From assembly GCA_023055425.1 (NCBI GenBank), contig JALGPY010000008.1, positions 22,789,359-22,853,358 on the forward strand: DNA of 64,000 bases. Reading direction: 5' to 3'. The stretch's first letter is position 1, and the number at the start of each line of letters is the position of its first letter. Positions 13,221 through 26,073 of this stretch are shown here, piece after piece. The DNA is from Linanthus parryae (lineage: Eukaryota; Streptophyta; Magnoliopsida; Ericales; Polemoniaceae). The notes beneath the pieces are model-generated. The model worked only from the letters and a program-made list of their open reading frames with translations, did no database searches and was not told where the DNA came from. Position numbers and translations under genes: made by a program.

Positions 13221-13518
13221 TGGGTTTTCAATTTCTCATAAAAAAGAAACAGCCTTGTTGGGCTGATCCGTGAAGAGTCTATTTCATGCAAATTGAAGAA
13301 TTGTGGTGGTTATGTGATGGCATGTGGGTTATGTCCAATGTGCAGTGTGCAAATTTAGATAAGTTAAAAGAATTGTGATGTTTTAGGTGATGGCCTGTGG
13401 GTGACTTGAAAATATTAAACCAGCTAGTTTTAAAAGAAATATTAACTGAAGTCCCACTTATATGTGTCCACATAATCAAATAGCAGTTGGTAAGAGGTTG
13501 GTGGATTAGGGTTTGAAG

Positions 13519-14038
13519 TAGGGATGCAAGTTCAAACCGGAAAAATCGCAATCCGAGCCGAACCGGGCAGTTTGGTTTGGTTCGGTTCGGTTCGGTTCGG
13601 TTTAGAAGCTATTACGGTGCGGTCCAGGTTTGCAAAAATTTCAAACCGTATAATACGATTCGGTCCAGGTTTGCAAAAATCCCAAACCGTAAAAACCGAA
13701 CCGAACCGTTTATGTACCGTATTAGGCTATACAACTGCCATGCTTGATAACTTATACACACATATATCATATACATTAGGTACTGAAAATGATGTAATGT
13801 TTGCTACTTTATTTTAAAATTGCTCAACATTAAAATTATAGCAAATATTTAATTGCTGCATGAATTATTAAGTAAGTTCAAGTGAAATAATATATTTCTA
13901 GAAACCGCGATTTAAAACCGGACTAAACCGGTCCTCTACGGTTCGGTTCGGTTTGGAGTCATGGACAGTTCGGATTAGGTTTAGGTTTTGCCCAAATTTG
14001 TTTGGATTGGTGCCGAAACCGAACCGTTTTCATCCCTA
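13519..14038. mobile_element. Ac-like non-autonomous hAT element
   Basis: Begins TAGGGATGCAAG and ends TTTTCATCCCTA, the terminal sequence of maize Ac-type hAT elements. It is flanked by identical 8-bp copies of GTTTGAAG (13511-13518 and 14039-14046), the hAT signature. The interior is full of short subterminal words such as CGGTTCGG and AACCGAACCG in both orientations, and has an AT-rich core. At 520 bp it has no transposase and would need an enzyme in trans. Confidence 0.9.
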
Positions 14039-14214
14039 GTTTGAAGTAGTGGTCAAACACAAGGTTGGTGTGGACATACTCTAATACCATATATTGTCTT
14101 CAACAACCTCCTGTATTATTAAATTTGTTCCAAGTCATTTCCATATTGAAAGAGAAACAAAATGGTCCGAGCATCCACCATGGTTAAAGTCTTCAACACC
14201 ATAAACTCACAGAA

Positions 14215-14333
14215 ACTACAAGAAAAAGCAAAAAATTCAGAGTGGCTTCAATTCAATTCACCCGCCGATTGAAGATGTATCAGAGAGGAAACATAACTCA
14301 AACGACGACGAAGACATAAGTGCAGGTATTCCC
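14215..14333 (+). other. Possible leader exon of a plus-strand transcript
   Basis: Leader-like sequence with a short frame beginning ATGTATCAGAGAGG that stops after 14 codons. It is followed by GTGCAG|GTATTCCC and then by typical plant first-intron sequence (GATTTCGATGTTG, AACCCTAGTTTG). It might be an alternative leader for the shikimate kinase gene or the stump of a lost gene. Confidence 0.25.
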
Positions 14334-15585
14334 TTCCGAGCGATCTTGATTTCCAGTACTTGATTGCTCGATTTTGATTTCGATGTTGTGATTCACCTAA
14401 GCCTAATTGAAACCCTAGTTTGTTGTTCGATAGTTATTTGACCTGGCTTTTCGTGTTCGATTGTGAGTTGCTCAAGTAATTTTGGGTTTGTGAGGTGCTC
14501 AAGTATCTCTTGCTAAGTGGTGAATCAAGGATGGGGACCAAAATTGATCATCTGACTGGTACCAGTGGTAGTATTTGAGAGGTGGAGGTTGATAAGAGGC
14601 CGGGCCTGTTTAGTTAGGCCTCTCATTATGAAAACAAACTGAGAATGTTAGGTGTTGGCATGTCTACTCAACATGGAAAACTGAGAATGTTCAGGAGGGA
14701 CTAGTGGTTGATTTCTCTCTGGTACATCTGAATAACCACCTGATCATCATTTACTAACTTTTAGAGTTTTAGTGGTAGACTAGTTGTAGTTGTAGTTGTA
14801 GTAAGAATAGTTTTCATTCTGTTTCTCTTGTAGCTTGGTTGGTGAGCAGGTTGTTCTTGTTTCTTACTCAATGAATTCATTGTACCGTCTGGGTAGGTTT
14901 TCACCCTGAACTGTGATCGCAGGGGACTTTAGGTATTTACTTCATTTCTAGTCCTTAAGAAATGTAAATACATGTAAGGTATCCCACATGTGCGGATTGA
15001 GCCCCACTGCCGAGAGCTAACTGAAAACCTAAGAATACACAAACCAAACCTACACGAGGGGAAAACTTAGGACCTTCAATGATGTCCCGAAAACCTGTGT
15101 TTAGACCAGACAACCAGTTTTTGGAGAGTTCAGACCTGTCTTTATGCGAGAACAACAAGTTTGTTGCCAATAGAGAAACATTGTTTTCTTAATCAACATT
15201 ATGATTAAAAACCTGGTCAGGGGTGAGAATATTGTACTAGGAAAAACAATATCAATTTGTTAGGACAAAATAATATGACTGTTGTAGGAAAAACAAAATC
15301 AATTTGTTAGGAGTAATACGAGGGTGCTTGAGCAACTTGTTCATGGCATATTTTAAATACCTCGTTAGGGGTGAGAAGATTCTAGGGGAAAACATATTCT
15401 TAGAAAGAAGATGTACTAACAGTAACTTATTTACCATGAAAACTAGGTAACAACAGTACCTTATTTACCATGAAAACTAGGTAACAACAATACCTGATCT
15501 TCTCTTAGCCCTTTATCTATAAAAATGCACACATCTAATGTCTTATTTACCATGAAAACTAGGTGCTTTCAAGAGAGAAAAACTA
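14334..15585. other. Intergenic, no gene recognised
   Basis: Noncoding by inspection. It contains three direct copies of a 20-bp word, CTTATTTACCATGAAAACTA (near 15426, 15461 and 15542), and two copies of ATCAATTTGTTAGGA (near 15252 and 15299), suggesting local slippage or transposon remains next to the CACTA fragment. Confidence 0.5.
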
Positions 15586-16249
15586 GTGGCTCGGTTTATT
15601 CCAGTATTCTCAATGGATAAAGGTTGGATACATATTACACCAAGGTCTAATCCAGAATTTGGTGAAGGACGTGACAAGTTTTTAGACTTCGCGTACAAAA
15701 ACAAGCCAGAAGGGTCAAAGATAACTTGCCCTTGCAAAAAATGTGTTAATCGCTTTTACGAGATACAAAGTGTGGTTAGGGGACACATAATTAGTAATGG
15801 ATTTTATCCTGGTTATAAGCAATGGACTTATCATGGAGAAACATAGCAGACCCTGTTAATCAAAACTCGACATCAGGAGATGACATGGTTGGCATGGTAC
15901 AAGATGCATTCGGATTGTTGCGCGAGGAAGATTTGATAGTTTTGAGGAAAACAGATCAGGACCTGATGAAGCAACTAAGAAGTTCTTTAAAATGCTAGAA
16001 CTTGCTGAAAGTGAGTTGTATCCCGGTTGTAAGAAGTTTACCACATTGTCACTTGTAGTCAGGTTGCTGCATTTGAAAGTATTATATGGTCTACCCAATG
16101 CTGGATTCGATATGATGATTCAAACACTCAAAGAGGCTCTTCCTGAGGGAACGAACCTACCCAATTCTTTTTATGAAACAAGTAAGTTGAAGGAGTTATT
16201 AGGGTTTTCTTACAAGAAATACAATGCTTGTCCTAATAATTGCGTGTAA
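15586..16249 (+). pseudogene. CACTA (En/Spm) transposase fragment
   Basis: Two pieces in different frames. Piece one (15586-15846) reads FSMDKGWIHI...FLDFAYKNK...ITCPCKKCVNRFY...GFYPGYKQWTYHGE, the N-terminal transposase-associated zinc-binding domain of plant CACTA proteins. Piece two (15980-16249) reads MLELAESELYPGCKKF...LSLVVRLLHLKVLYGL...LPEGTNLPNSFYE...ACPNNCV, the segment that precedes the tnp2 transposase domain. The catalytic domain is absent and the frame is broken between them, so it is inactive. Part of the true coding frame may run back to the ATG at 15613. Confidence 0.8.
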
Positions 16250-16429
16250 ATGATGACTCCGAAACTAGAAGGGGTGTGAATGAAGATGTGTCATACTTAA
16301 AGGGGTGAAAGTGGAATTTACCCAACATAATTCATCACTGGAAAAAAAGAAGCTTAAAATCAGATTTGCCAAACAAAGCCTTCAATTAGAACGATTGGTT
16401 TCCATATAAGACCAAGAGGGTACACCAAG

Positions 16430-16735
16430 TCAGCAATCTCCATCCTTACCTACCAAACGACGCAGGCACAGCACTTCTTCGGTTCTTCAACGCTCAGTAA
16501 CGTAGGGGTCCACAGAAGGATTCAATTTAATACAATTCAACCAAACCCATCTCAAAGCCACTGAGTAGGTAGGTATTCGTCGAATTTGCATTGAAGAAGC
16601 CGGACGGAGACGGCTAATATCCGCTGTCAGATCATTTTTCACCATATCTGCGTTCCAGATCGCAAACGTACCCGTTCTGGGTCGTGTCAGACGGGACGGG
16701 GAGGGACAGGGACACAGCCAATTCAGCGTTTCTGG
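16430..16735 (+). other. Probable 5' untranslated exon of shikimate kinase
   Basis: C-rich leader-type sequence (ATCTCCATCCTTACCTACC..., TTCTTCGGTTCTTCAACGC) ending in TTTCTG|GTAACATAG at 16735/16736. The next good acceptor is TTTTTGCAG at 17362-17370, followed by about 104 bases up to the shikimate kinase ATG with an in-frame TAG at 17460-17462. The splice and the transcription start are inferred. Confidence 0.45.
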
Positions 16736-17474
16736 TAACATAGGTTCATGTTATTTGGCTTCTTGTCTATTCATGAACTCACTGCTTGTATTGTTGTCTA
16801 AACTCTATATTAGAGAATGCACTAATCTGATGAATTAGAGAAGCATACTTTATTCATTCAATGAGCCAACTTATATATAGGGTTCCGAGAATTTATATTA
16901 TACGAACCCTGAATCTTAGTTCAGACTCAGTTTCCTGCCATATAAGCAAGAATGTCACTATCACAAAGCAATAAATTCATCAATTTTGTTGAAATTGTCC
17001 TTACATACAGTAAGCTATTGACGTTGACACTTGATTGAACTGTATGCCTGTTACACTTGTACCAGATCACAATACGCTTTGATTTGAAAACTATGGTTTT
17101 GGAGAGAACGGAGAATGCAGGAGGAATAAATAACGACTGTTTCTTGGTAATTTAGGTCAACTGTGTAATGTTTGCTTTACCCGGTAGCAACTAGAAGTGT
17201 AATTATTAGTGGCGTTGGATAATATGGATGTGGTTAGGTTGGTATGTTATCTGTTCAGTTTTTGAATTGACTACAATATTTATCTCATTCTCGAAGTGTT
17301 GTGGCAATTTGGTAGTTCATTAAAAGTGACTATTACCTATTTTGCTGATCTTATATGATAATTTTTGCAGAACATTTGAGGTCAGCAGTTTAGCTGTTCT
17401 TCCACCAGATATTACTTATAGAAAGATTGATCAACTGTCTGCCGCTAGTTCTTTATTGTTAGCAATTGTGGCCA

Positions 17475-20268
17475 ATGGAGGCTAAGCTTTCCCAGACTTC
17501 GCCATTGTCAGCATGGATGGACTCGGAGCAGATGGCAAGGAAGCCAATCATATCTCTGCAGCTTCCTTTAAGATACAATGCTCGAAATATGCTCGAGAGT
17601 TCTGTACATTTGCCTCCCACAAGAACTGACAGCCGGCATAAACGACTGGCTGCAAAAGTCTTGTGTTCTCAAAAGAAATATTCAGGTAGTTACTATCCAA
17701 TGTATTGCCTTTTCACATTCAAAGTCTCAGCCTTTTAGGCGTACTTTTTGACTTCATCGTTTCAGAACTTGAGAGAGCTAGATAGTCACCAGTGAAGACA
17801 GAAAAGTAAAAATGAACACATCCAAAGTAAATGTTGTCGAAAAGCGAAAAATTGTGACCCATTTCTTTCGTCTTATTTTGGTTGTTAGAAGGGGTGGGGG
17901 GTTGGCGTGACGGTAAAGTTGTCGCCGTGTGACCAAGAGGTCACCGGTTGGAGTTGTGGAAGTATCCTTTTGCAGAAATGCAAGGTAAGGCTGTGTACGA
18001 TAGACCACTTTAGGGTCTACTGTACGCACTGGGCCGCCCCTGTTTGATTTTGGTTGTTACTAGCTTAACACAGGGTCAACCTAGAAAAAAGCCTTTCAGG
18101 CCTGGATCACACCTATTCCGTCATAATCCTCAGTGGTAAAATTTTAAAGCTGAGCTTTTCCCACTGTACAATCTTCCGTATCAGCTTGTTCTGTTCTAAA
18201 GATTGAAATATATTTTGATCAACTTCAAAACTCATTTGGGCGTTAATTTCAGCATCTCTTTTTCTGTCCTATAACGACCATGGTGTATATTTGCTAGAAA
18301 GAGTTATCTGATTACATCAAGAATGGTGAATGAGGAATACATAAGAAAATATAACTGGTTCGTGAATTAATTAAAATCTAAACTCAGCGCGAACATGATA
18401 TATATGATAATTCATCTTTAATACTGTACGTCGAATATAGGCTTGTGAAGTTGCACGGTGTTGCATCTTATCCATTTCTTAGAATATACTAACATGCTTT
18501 TGCTTTTGCAGGTGCAGCATCAAAGCCTGCAATTTTTCCAGCTTCTTTGGATGAAGCAACCATTTTCAAGGTATGTATTAAGGTCCTTTGAAGTTTCAAG
18601 TTTCAGCCTATCATTTATGCTAATATAAACCACTTTGGTGAAACCTTGTCTGCTTTCCGAAATTTCCGGTTAACTTTTTAATAATCAGTCCTCCCTTTTA
18701 TATCTGCTCAGCATTCCACTTTTACTCTATTCACTAAAAGGTGATTTTCGCTTGATTTTGCATACGTTGGGCGCACCACCATCTTGTATCTATAAATGAG
18801 AAACTATGCTTTTCAGTTGTGGAAAGGGGTTTATAATCCTTAGCAGATGAGATTTTGTGGAATTCCAAACTGGTTCAGCATGATACATCATTGCATACAA
18901 CGTGTTGGACAATATTTAAATAGTTTGGAGTTCTTATTGAGATGTTTTCATATTGCAGAAAAAGTCGGATGAGATTGAGCCATATTTGAATGGGAGATGC
19001 ATTTATCTTGTTGGTCAGTTGCTTCAATGAGATCCTGTGCAATCTTCTTAATAAAATAGCCAAAACATTCTAATGACACGAGGTGCTAAATGCAGGGATG
19101 ATGGGTTCTGGTAAAACAACCATTGGAAGGATTTTATCAGAAGTACTTGACTATTCTTTCTATGACAGGTTTGCATTCATATCGATTGCCATCTATTTTC
19201 TCTGTAAAATGTATATAGAGGGAGGAATACAAGAAAGAAATATAACAGAGTAAATGACAGAGACGTAGAAGTAAACTAATGCTCCGTTTGGTTGGTGGTG
19301 AAACATTTCCCTGTAAAATGTTTTCCCTTGTTTTGGTGTTTTGGTGCTGTTTGGTTGGAATTAAAATATTTTCCTTAAAATGTTTTCCCTCAAATGATGT
19401 AAAATGATTTACACATTAAATATCCGTAAGCCATTTTCCGGAGAGTGAAGGAGCACAACAACTCATACTAACACCTCCACCACCAATAACCACCACTACC
19501 ACCTACCTCCCCCACGACCCATCACCGCTACCCACCTTCACTGCCCGTCACGGCCCACTGTTTTGGCAAGTGTCGACCAAACACGAGAAAATAATTGCTG
19601 AGAAAACTTCTTCTCACAAAATATTTTACGCGTAGAATATTTTCCCTTGTAAAACATTTTACTGCGAACCAAACAGAGCCTAAGAGCAAAGTAATCATAG
19701 ATCCACTGCAGCGAAGAGCTACACCGTATCAGACTTTTCAGTGACCAGCGGGAAATTATGTTTTAGTAGAGATACTCAAGGAATTAGTCCTGCTTCTGTT
19801 TGAATAGCCTGAAATAAGTCCCCATGACTCATGATGCAGCCTCAGGAATATTAATTAGACCTTATTTTGTATTTGGACTCAGTGATGCATTGATAGAACA
19901 AGCGGTGGGAAGCACTTCAGTGGCTGAAATCTTTAAGCTACATGGTGAACCCTTCTTCAGAGATAACGAGGTGAGTGAATTTCGTTCTTTCTATTTTTTT
20001 TCTCGTACGTAAAGTTAGCACCAATATTGTAAAAATAACATTGCTTGAATCCAACTGTTAAAATAAACCAGAAAAGGAACAAACTAATAAGAACTGAAAA
20101 ATAAAAGCCATAGCCATTTTATCTAGGGTGACTTCTTGATGAAGAATGGGTGATGCCGCCTGGCTGAGTTTGTAGGATATGCCAAGGCAACACCAACTAT
20201 GAATGGTTTTCCAGACAAAGTGAGTGATCTTTCTATTTTTTTCCTCATACGTAAAGTTAGTACCAATA

Positions 20269-20299
<31 letters not shown>

Positions 20300-23200
20300 C
20301 ACACTGCTTGAACCTAACTGTTAAAACAATTTAAAATAATCCAGAAAGTACCTTTAAGGACACACTTATTAGAAATGAAAATATAAAAGACCAATCCATT
20401 TGATCTCTGGTGGCTTCTCTGCGTGTATATTTGAGTTTACGAATGGATGATGCCGCTTGGCTGAGTTTGTAGGATTTACCAAGGTAATGAAGTTACATCT
20501 TCTGGATGCCACGTGTTACAGGTTATAAGAGCCAAATTGCTGGCACCAGAGTCAGAGGTCAGACTGAACCAAAGAAGGGATTGCTGATGAAGAAGGCAGT
20601 GCACGCCTTTTTCTTGATGCTGCACATCTTTTTCTTGACTACTAGAATGACTGATGATGGTTATGGAAAATGTGAAGCACCTGGGATGTAGGAATGTTCC
20701 CAGGAGAATTGAATGTCACATTGCTGTAAGATTGCTTGCATCCAACTTGAAGTTATGAAGAGCGTAACTTTTTGCATTGAGAGTTCTTGGTTTGAGAACC
20801 AATTCCCTGCCGATCAAAGAACGGACAAATTGAAGGAGTTTGCACGAAAATAGAATGATATGCAGGCACTCTGTAAGAAATTATGCATACTGAGTTGTTA
20901 GAAATTATTTGCATGATCTTGACCAAGGCTTGGTATTATGGTTGAATAAGCTGACACGTAAATCATAATATTATTTCTCAGAGCAGAATGCAAGATTTTG
21001 GATATATTTTAATAGCCAACAAGTATGTACATTCTAGGCTCTGGCCTCTGGGAGGGTCATCCTGGGTTTTCTTTTGTAAGTTGGATATAGATTAGGCTCA
21101 TGACCAACTCAATCAGAATTCTTGATTATCATCCGAGAGCTATGGGAGAAAATATTCATTACAACGGTGGTATGAGGTCGTGGTACCGCATGATAATTTG
21201 GTTGGTTTATTATATCCGCTCAATAGTTAATTCGTGGAAATAATCTTACGTGTACATGTAACATAGCTAAGTTGTGGCACTACATCACGGTACGGCTGTT
21301 GTCATGAATATTTTCTCGAGCTATGGGTATAGGTGGGTGACTTGTGTTTAGCAGTTATTTTATCAGGATGGCACGTTAGATTAATGGAAGTTCTAGGGGT
21401 TTCCCCACCTCAGTGGTCATTGAGCAAGACATTATTTTTCTATCCTATTCTCTTTATCATGGTTATCCACTTATGCTGTTGAGCTGGAGTTTATCCGATT
21501 AGTCCGTGAGGTTTTCTTAAAGGTTTGTGTACTGGAGAGGATGAAGACGGGAGGGTTTTGTGTTGTGCTTACTTCCCAAAGATGATACTTTAGATTCCTT
21601 TCAATGGTGACATTGTTGGGATGGGATACTTTCCTAGGTGGTTTTTGAATCTCTATAAACCAGTGATGGTCTAGGCTTCTGGCGACCACTGGTTTGCAGG
21701 TCTGTTGGGTTGAAGGGCTGTGACTTTGACATGATTTACCCTGCAGTCGCATTTGAAAGCATTTTTTTTGGGATGGTATAATGGAGTGTTATGAAAAGAC
21801 GTTTGCAGGGTGAAAGAGGCAAATGTTCAAAGAGAAGTTTCTTGGGGCATCCACGATAGTATGATGCAGAAATTAGCAGAGTCTTAGTCCGAACTTAACT
21901 TATTCGTTTTAGCAAGGTGGATTTGATCCAATAGTGTTGTAACAATAGTATCTAAATTTGAAATAAAAAATTAAAAAATTGAATCGGCGTGGATATGTTG
22001 ACTCGCCACATCTAGCTAGCATGAAATTAGGAGACTAAAATAGCATTTGGTTTACTAGTCTTCTACGGACCATATTTACCCAAATTGACTTGCTATTTTA
22101 GTAATAACTTCCATTTGAATAGTCTATTGTGGGTGCTCTTACTGTATTAGAGGGCTTTTGTCTGGTATGTTTCTATAACTTATACTAGCATTGGGCACAC
22201 GCAATGCATCATCTTAAAATAATAAAAGATAATTAAATAAAATTCAAGTTCTTTTACATGGGTTTAATCTGATTTGTCAACTTCAAAATTCATATACACC
22301 ATTTTATACATCATGAAAACAATGAAAAAGACTCACAATTGCTTGAATATACAAAAGAAGAAAAAAAACATATGCAAACACATATAACAAAGCATATAAC
22401 TTTAAACGCGCATGTCAAACCTTTTTGGCCATCTCTTTACTAGGCTAGTTGTATACTATTTCGGTTAGTCATTTGAATGTGATTGTATTTAGAATAAATG
22501 GGATGAAGTTACACATGCCCAAAAAAGTGGGGTAGTTACTGATAGTTGAGATAAAAAGTTTAATCCCAAATAACCGTGGCACTTTTGGTACTAAACAGAT
22601 AGTGGGGCTCATGGTGGCGACGTGGGTGTGACAGGAAGTGAGTCCCTATTGTGATAAATTAGCCCATATGATAATTTCCAGTAACAATTTTAAAGTATGA
22701 ATAAATATTTTGTTGAATGTTATTACCGGAAAAAAGGAAAATATGACAAGCTTCAGAATTCGATTTCACCAAATTCGGTGTTGGCATTTAATATCAGTAT
22801 AGCTGTCGCTACTACTCTTACTTCTGAGCAGAAGAGGTCGAGGGAATTTCAAGCAGTTTCTCTTGCCTTTTTCTTGGTGCTCAGTAGATCAATTTGTTGG
22901 ATTGAGATGTGGCATCTTGCCCGGTTGATGAGGTGGGCTTAGGTATTCGCAAATCCCATTAAGTTAATAAGGATTTGGGGACAAGAGTGTAGTAGTTTGG
23001 TGATACTGACTTACATGTGGGCTTATGTAGGTGTATGAATTTTGCGTAACCGTTTCCACTATTAGACTGCTAGGTTTGGGAGTGGGCTACACATAAGATT
23101 GTGGCTGAAGGGGAGCTGCTAGGTAATCATTCTCTATGTGTATTCAGATCATCAACCGATCAGATAGCTTCAGTTCAGCTTGATTTAGAAAAATCATGAA

Positions 23201-25993
23201 GTAATCAATGTCTTGTGGTGGTGGTGGTGGGGGGGGGGGGGGGGGGTGTACTTCAAAACTAAATATCAAGCTTCTTAATTGATTCAGCGCTTAAGGGTTT
23301 AGTAAATTGGATTAGCATGTTATTAGTTCTAGAGCTGTCTCCCAGTTGTGGGTTATTGCTGTTACACTGTCAAATTGCTTATTGTTCTTTCTGGAGGCTC
23401 AGATTGCCTATTCTTGGAGTCGATTGTGTTGCTTCTTACAGAATTTTGGCGTTCTTGAGGCTTGTGCGTATGAAGGTCGGAAATTACATAATAAGCAATG
23501 AAGGGTGGTTAAGTTTGTGGAAGAATTGTTTGGTGCCACAGAAATCAAATGACGCTTGAGGGCATTGGGTTTGAGTCGTATATTGCGCAATGTGTTTAGG
23601 GTCTGTCCCCATTAGATTAATCAAAGTCATTATAATTAACATGTACCTTTCTTGTTAACAGCGCCAACCAAACTGCACTGCTTTCTCTTTCTCGCAATCA
23701 CAAACCACTACTCGAACCGTGTTAATCTCATGGAACCTCCTTCCGCATCGGTCAATGTAGCAGTAAGATGTACTTTTCTAACTGAACATGGTGATAGTTT
23801 CTCACTTCCTAATAGAAAGTAGAAACATAAACAACAGGATGTTACAGGTCAATAAACCGCTAATGCATTTTGGTTGCGCTGACCATTCTAGAAATCTGAG
23901 CAGTTTGCACGAACTTGACCTATAAAAACTGTCATTGACATGGAACTGTTTTGAGCCGATTCAGCCGTCTACTTGCCTGAATCTATCCTGTTCTTTCTCC
24001 TCCTCTTCCCAAAATTTTCTAAGATATTGTTTTTGCAACTTTACCTTGTGGAATTCTGAATAAAAGCTCTACCTGGAGGAGACTTATGGCACACAGATCG
24101 TGTTGGTTGCGCCTGAAGCTAAAAAGCTCTGAAAATTCGTTAGAAGATTCTTGCCTCTTATTTACCCACTGATAGTGAGTTAGCTTCCGGTACTACATCC
24201 AGACTCCAAGTGAGTGTCTATGATTTGTCAACCATCAAAGAAATCTTCCTTTCAGAGATTATGGTGGAAGCCCCTGAGCTCGTGTTTCTTCTTGAAGAAG
24301 AAAATAAAAATCGCCTCAGAGTAATCCTGCTACACCAAAGACCCTAGCAATCTGTTTAACATGTCCCACATCCTTAACTAAGACGTTCATGATGCTTCCC
24401 ATTTTCTACCACTTAATAGTTAGATGCATGACTCACTCTTCTTTGTTGCCTGTCTTGGTAATGAACCTAGTTTCTTATTCCCCCCTTCCGCCCCATTTCT
24501 ACCAAGTGCCTAAATCCGTCACGTGTTGGTTGAGCCCACAAAGCTTCAAGAATTATCACGTGTACAAATGTCAATTATAAAAGCGTTAGGACTTTCTTTG
24601 CATGACTGTCTCGAGGTCGGAAGAGGCTATCACTCCATTGATTTTTCTCACCCTCTCTACAGATGTCATCTGCCCGTGTTATTCTTAATCTCTTCATTCC
24701 TTTTACCCTACTTGGTGTGGACGAAATCACTTTCTCTTGCAGACATTGTGTCGAATTGGCCAATGATGCAATCCGGGTCTACTCCGGGTCTACATGGATC
24801 AATTATTTGGATTCTGTCTATTCAAAGTCCCCCCTTAGATTGAATTTGATCAAGTCTCATCTTTTGTCTCTACCCGATCTCCCTCCCCGTCATCTACCTC
24901 CTTTGATTTGAACCATATACTCACTTCTAATTGATGCATCAAATGGTCTTCAATTCACATGGCCAGAAGTGTAGTATACTGGATAAAAAATTACTGGTCT
25001 CAGGAGGTGAATACTTTCTATGTTACTGAAGATTCCTGCAGGTGTTTTTACAATTACCCGCATTGTAGAGCACACACCTACTTCGCACTAAGGCCAATGG
25101 AAGCTAACTTCGTAAATGAAGTTATCTATATCTCCAGTAGATTTTCAATTTATCCGTTGAAAAGATATTGGCAGGACTAAGGAAAACAAGAAAGAAATAT
25201 TACTCCTTAGGGGTTGTTTTATGTTTTACATATTGTGAATTTCAATTGTGATGTTTATCGCCCTAATATGTAAATTCTGCAGTAGACATACCTTCTCCTT
25301 GGCTTTGTAGCGAATGGTAGCTAACTCTGTCAATGCATCATGTCATTCATGATAAGATATAACTATAGAGTCTGTTGAAGAATTATTAATTAGGATAATT
25401 GGTTGATGAAACTGCTGAAATTAGAAACTAACTATTTTTACTATACTTCAATAGATCTATCCTGCCCTTTTAAAATCATGTTACTCCTGTTCAGTTTATA
25501 GTTTATACATATGCACTATCCTTTAGCACCACAGCTGAGTGCTTTGACTTCCAGTTCCAGAAACCTCTCCATGATGCAACATCTCTTTTCCAGAATTCGT
25601 TCTCGTTTGCTTTATAACTTCCCCCCTTTTAATTATTAGAGATGGGTAATTCTATCTTGCAGACGGAGGTACTGCGGAAGCTGTCTTTGATGCACCACGT
25701 GGTCATTTCAACTGGTGGCGGTGTGGTAATGCGACCTATCAATTGGTATGGCATTCAAGATCTGTACAAATATGATTGGCCTTTATATTCTCTTCGGTTT
25801 TCTAAAGACATTTTTCTCTTTTCAGGAAATACATGCAAAAGGGAATTACGGTTTGGTTGGATGTACCGTTAGAAGCCTTAGCAAGGAGGATCTCAAGTGT
25901 AGGAACAGAGTCTCGTCCTCTTCTCCATCAAGAATCAGGTGATGCTTACACAAAGGTAAGCAACTCATCTGTCATGTTGCTGATTATCAAGTT

Positions 25994-26073
<80 letters not shown>

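Noticed and set aside
20506..20691. Possible extra exon or small gene in SK intron 5
   Set aside because: No motif; shikimate kinase exons 5 and 6 join in phase without it, and other frames here are interrupted.
24389..25180. Cluster of overlapping ORFs in SK intron 5
   Set aside because: Competing frames with no recognisable domain; consistent with chance or old transposon sequence.
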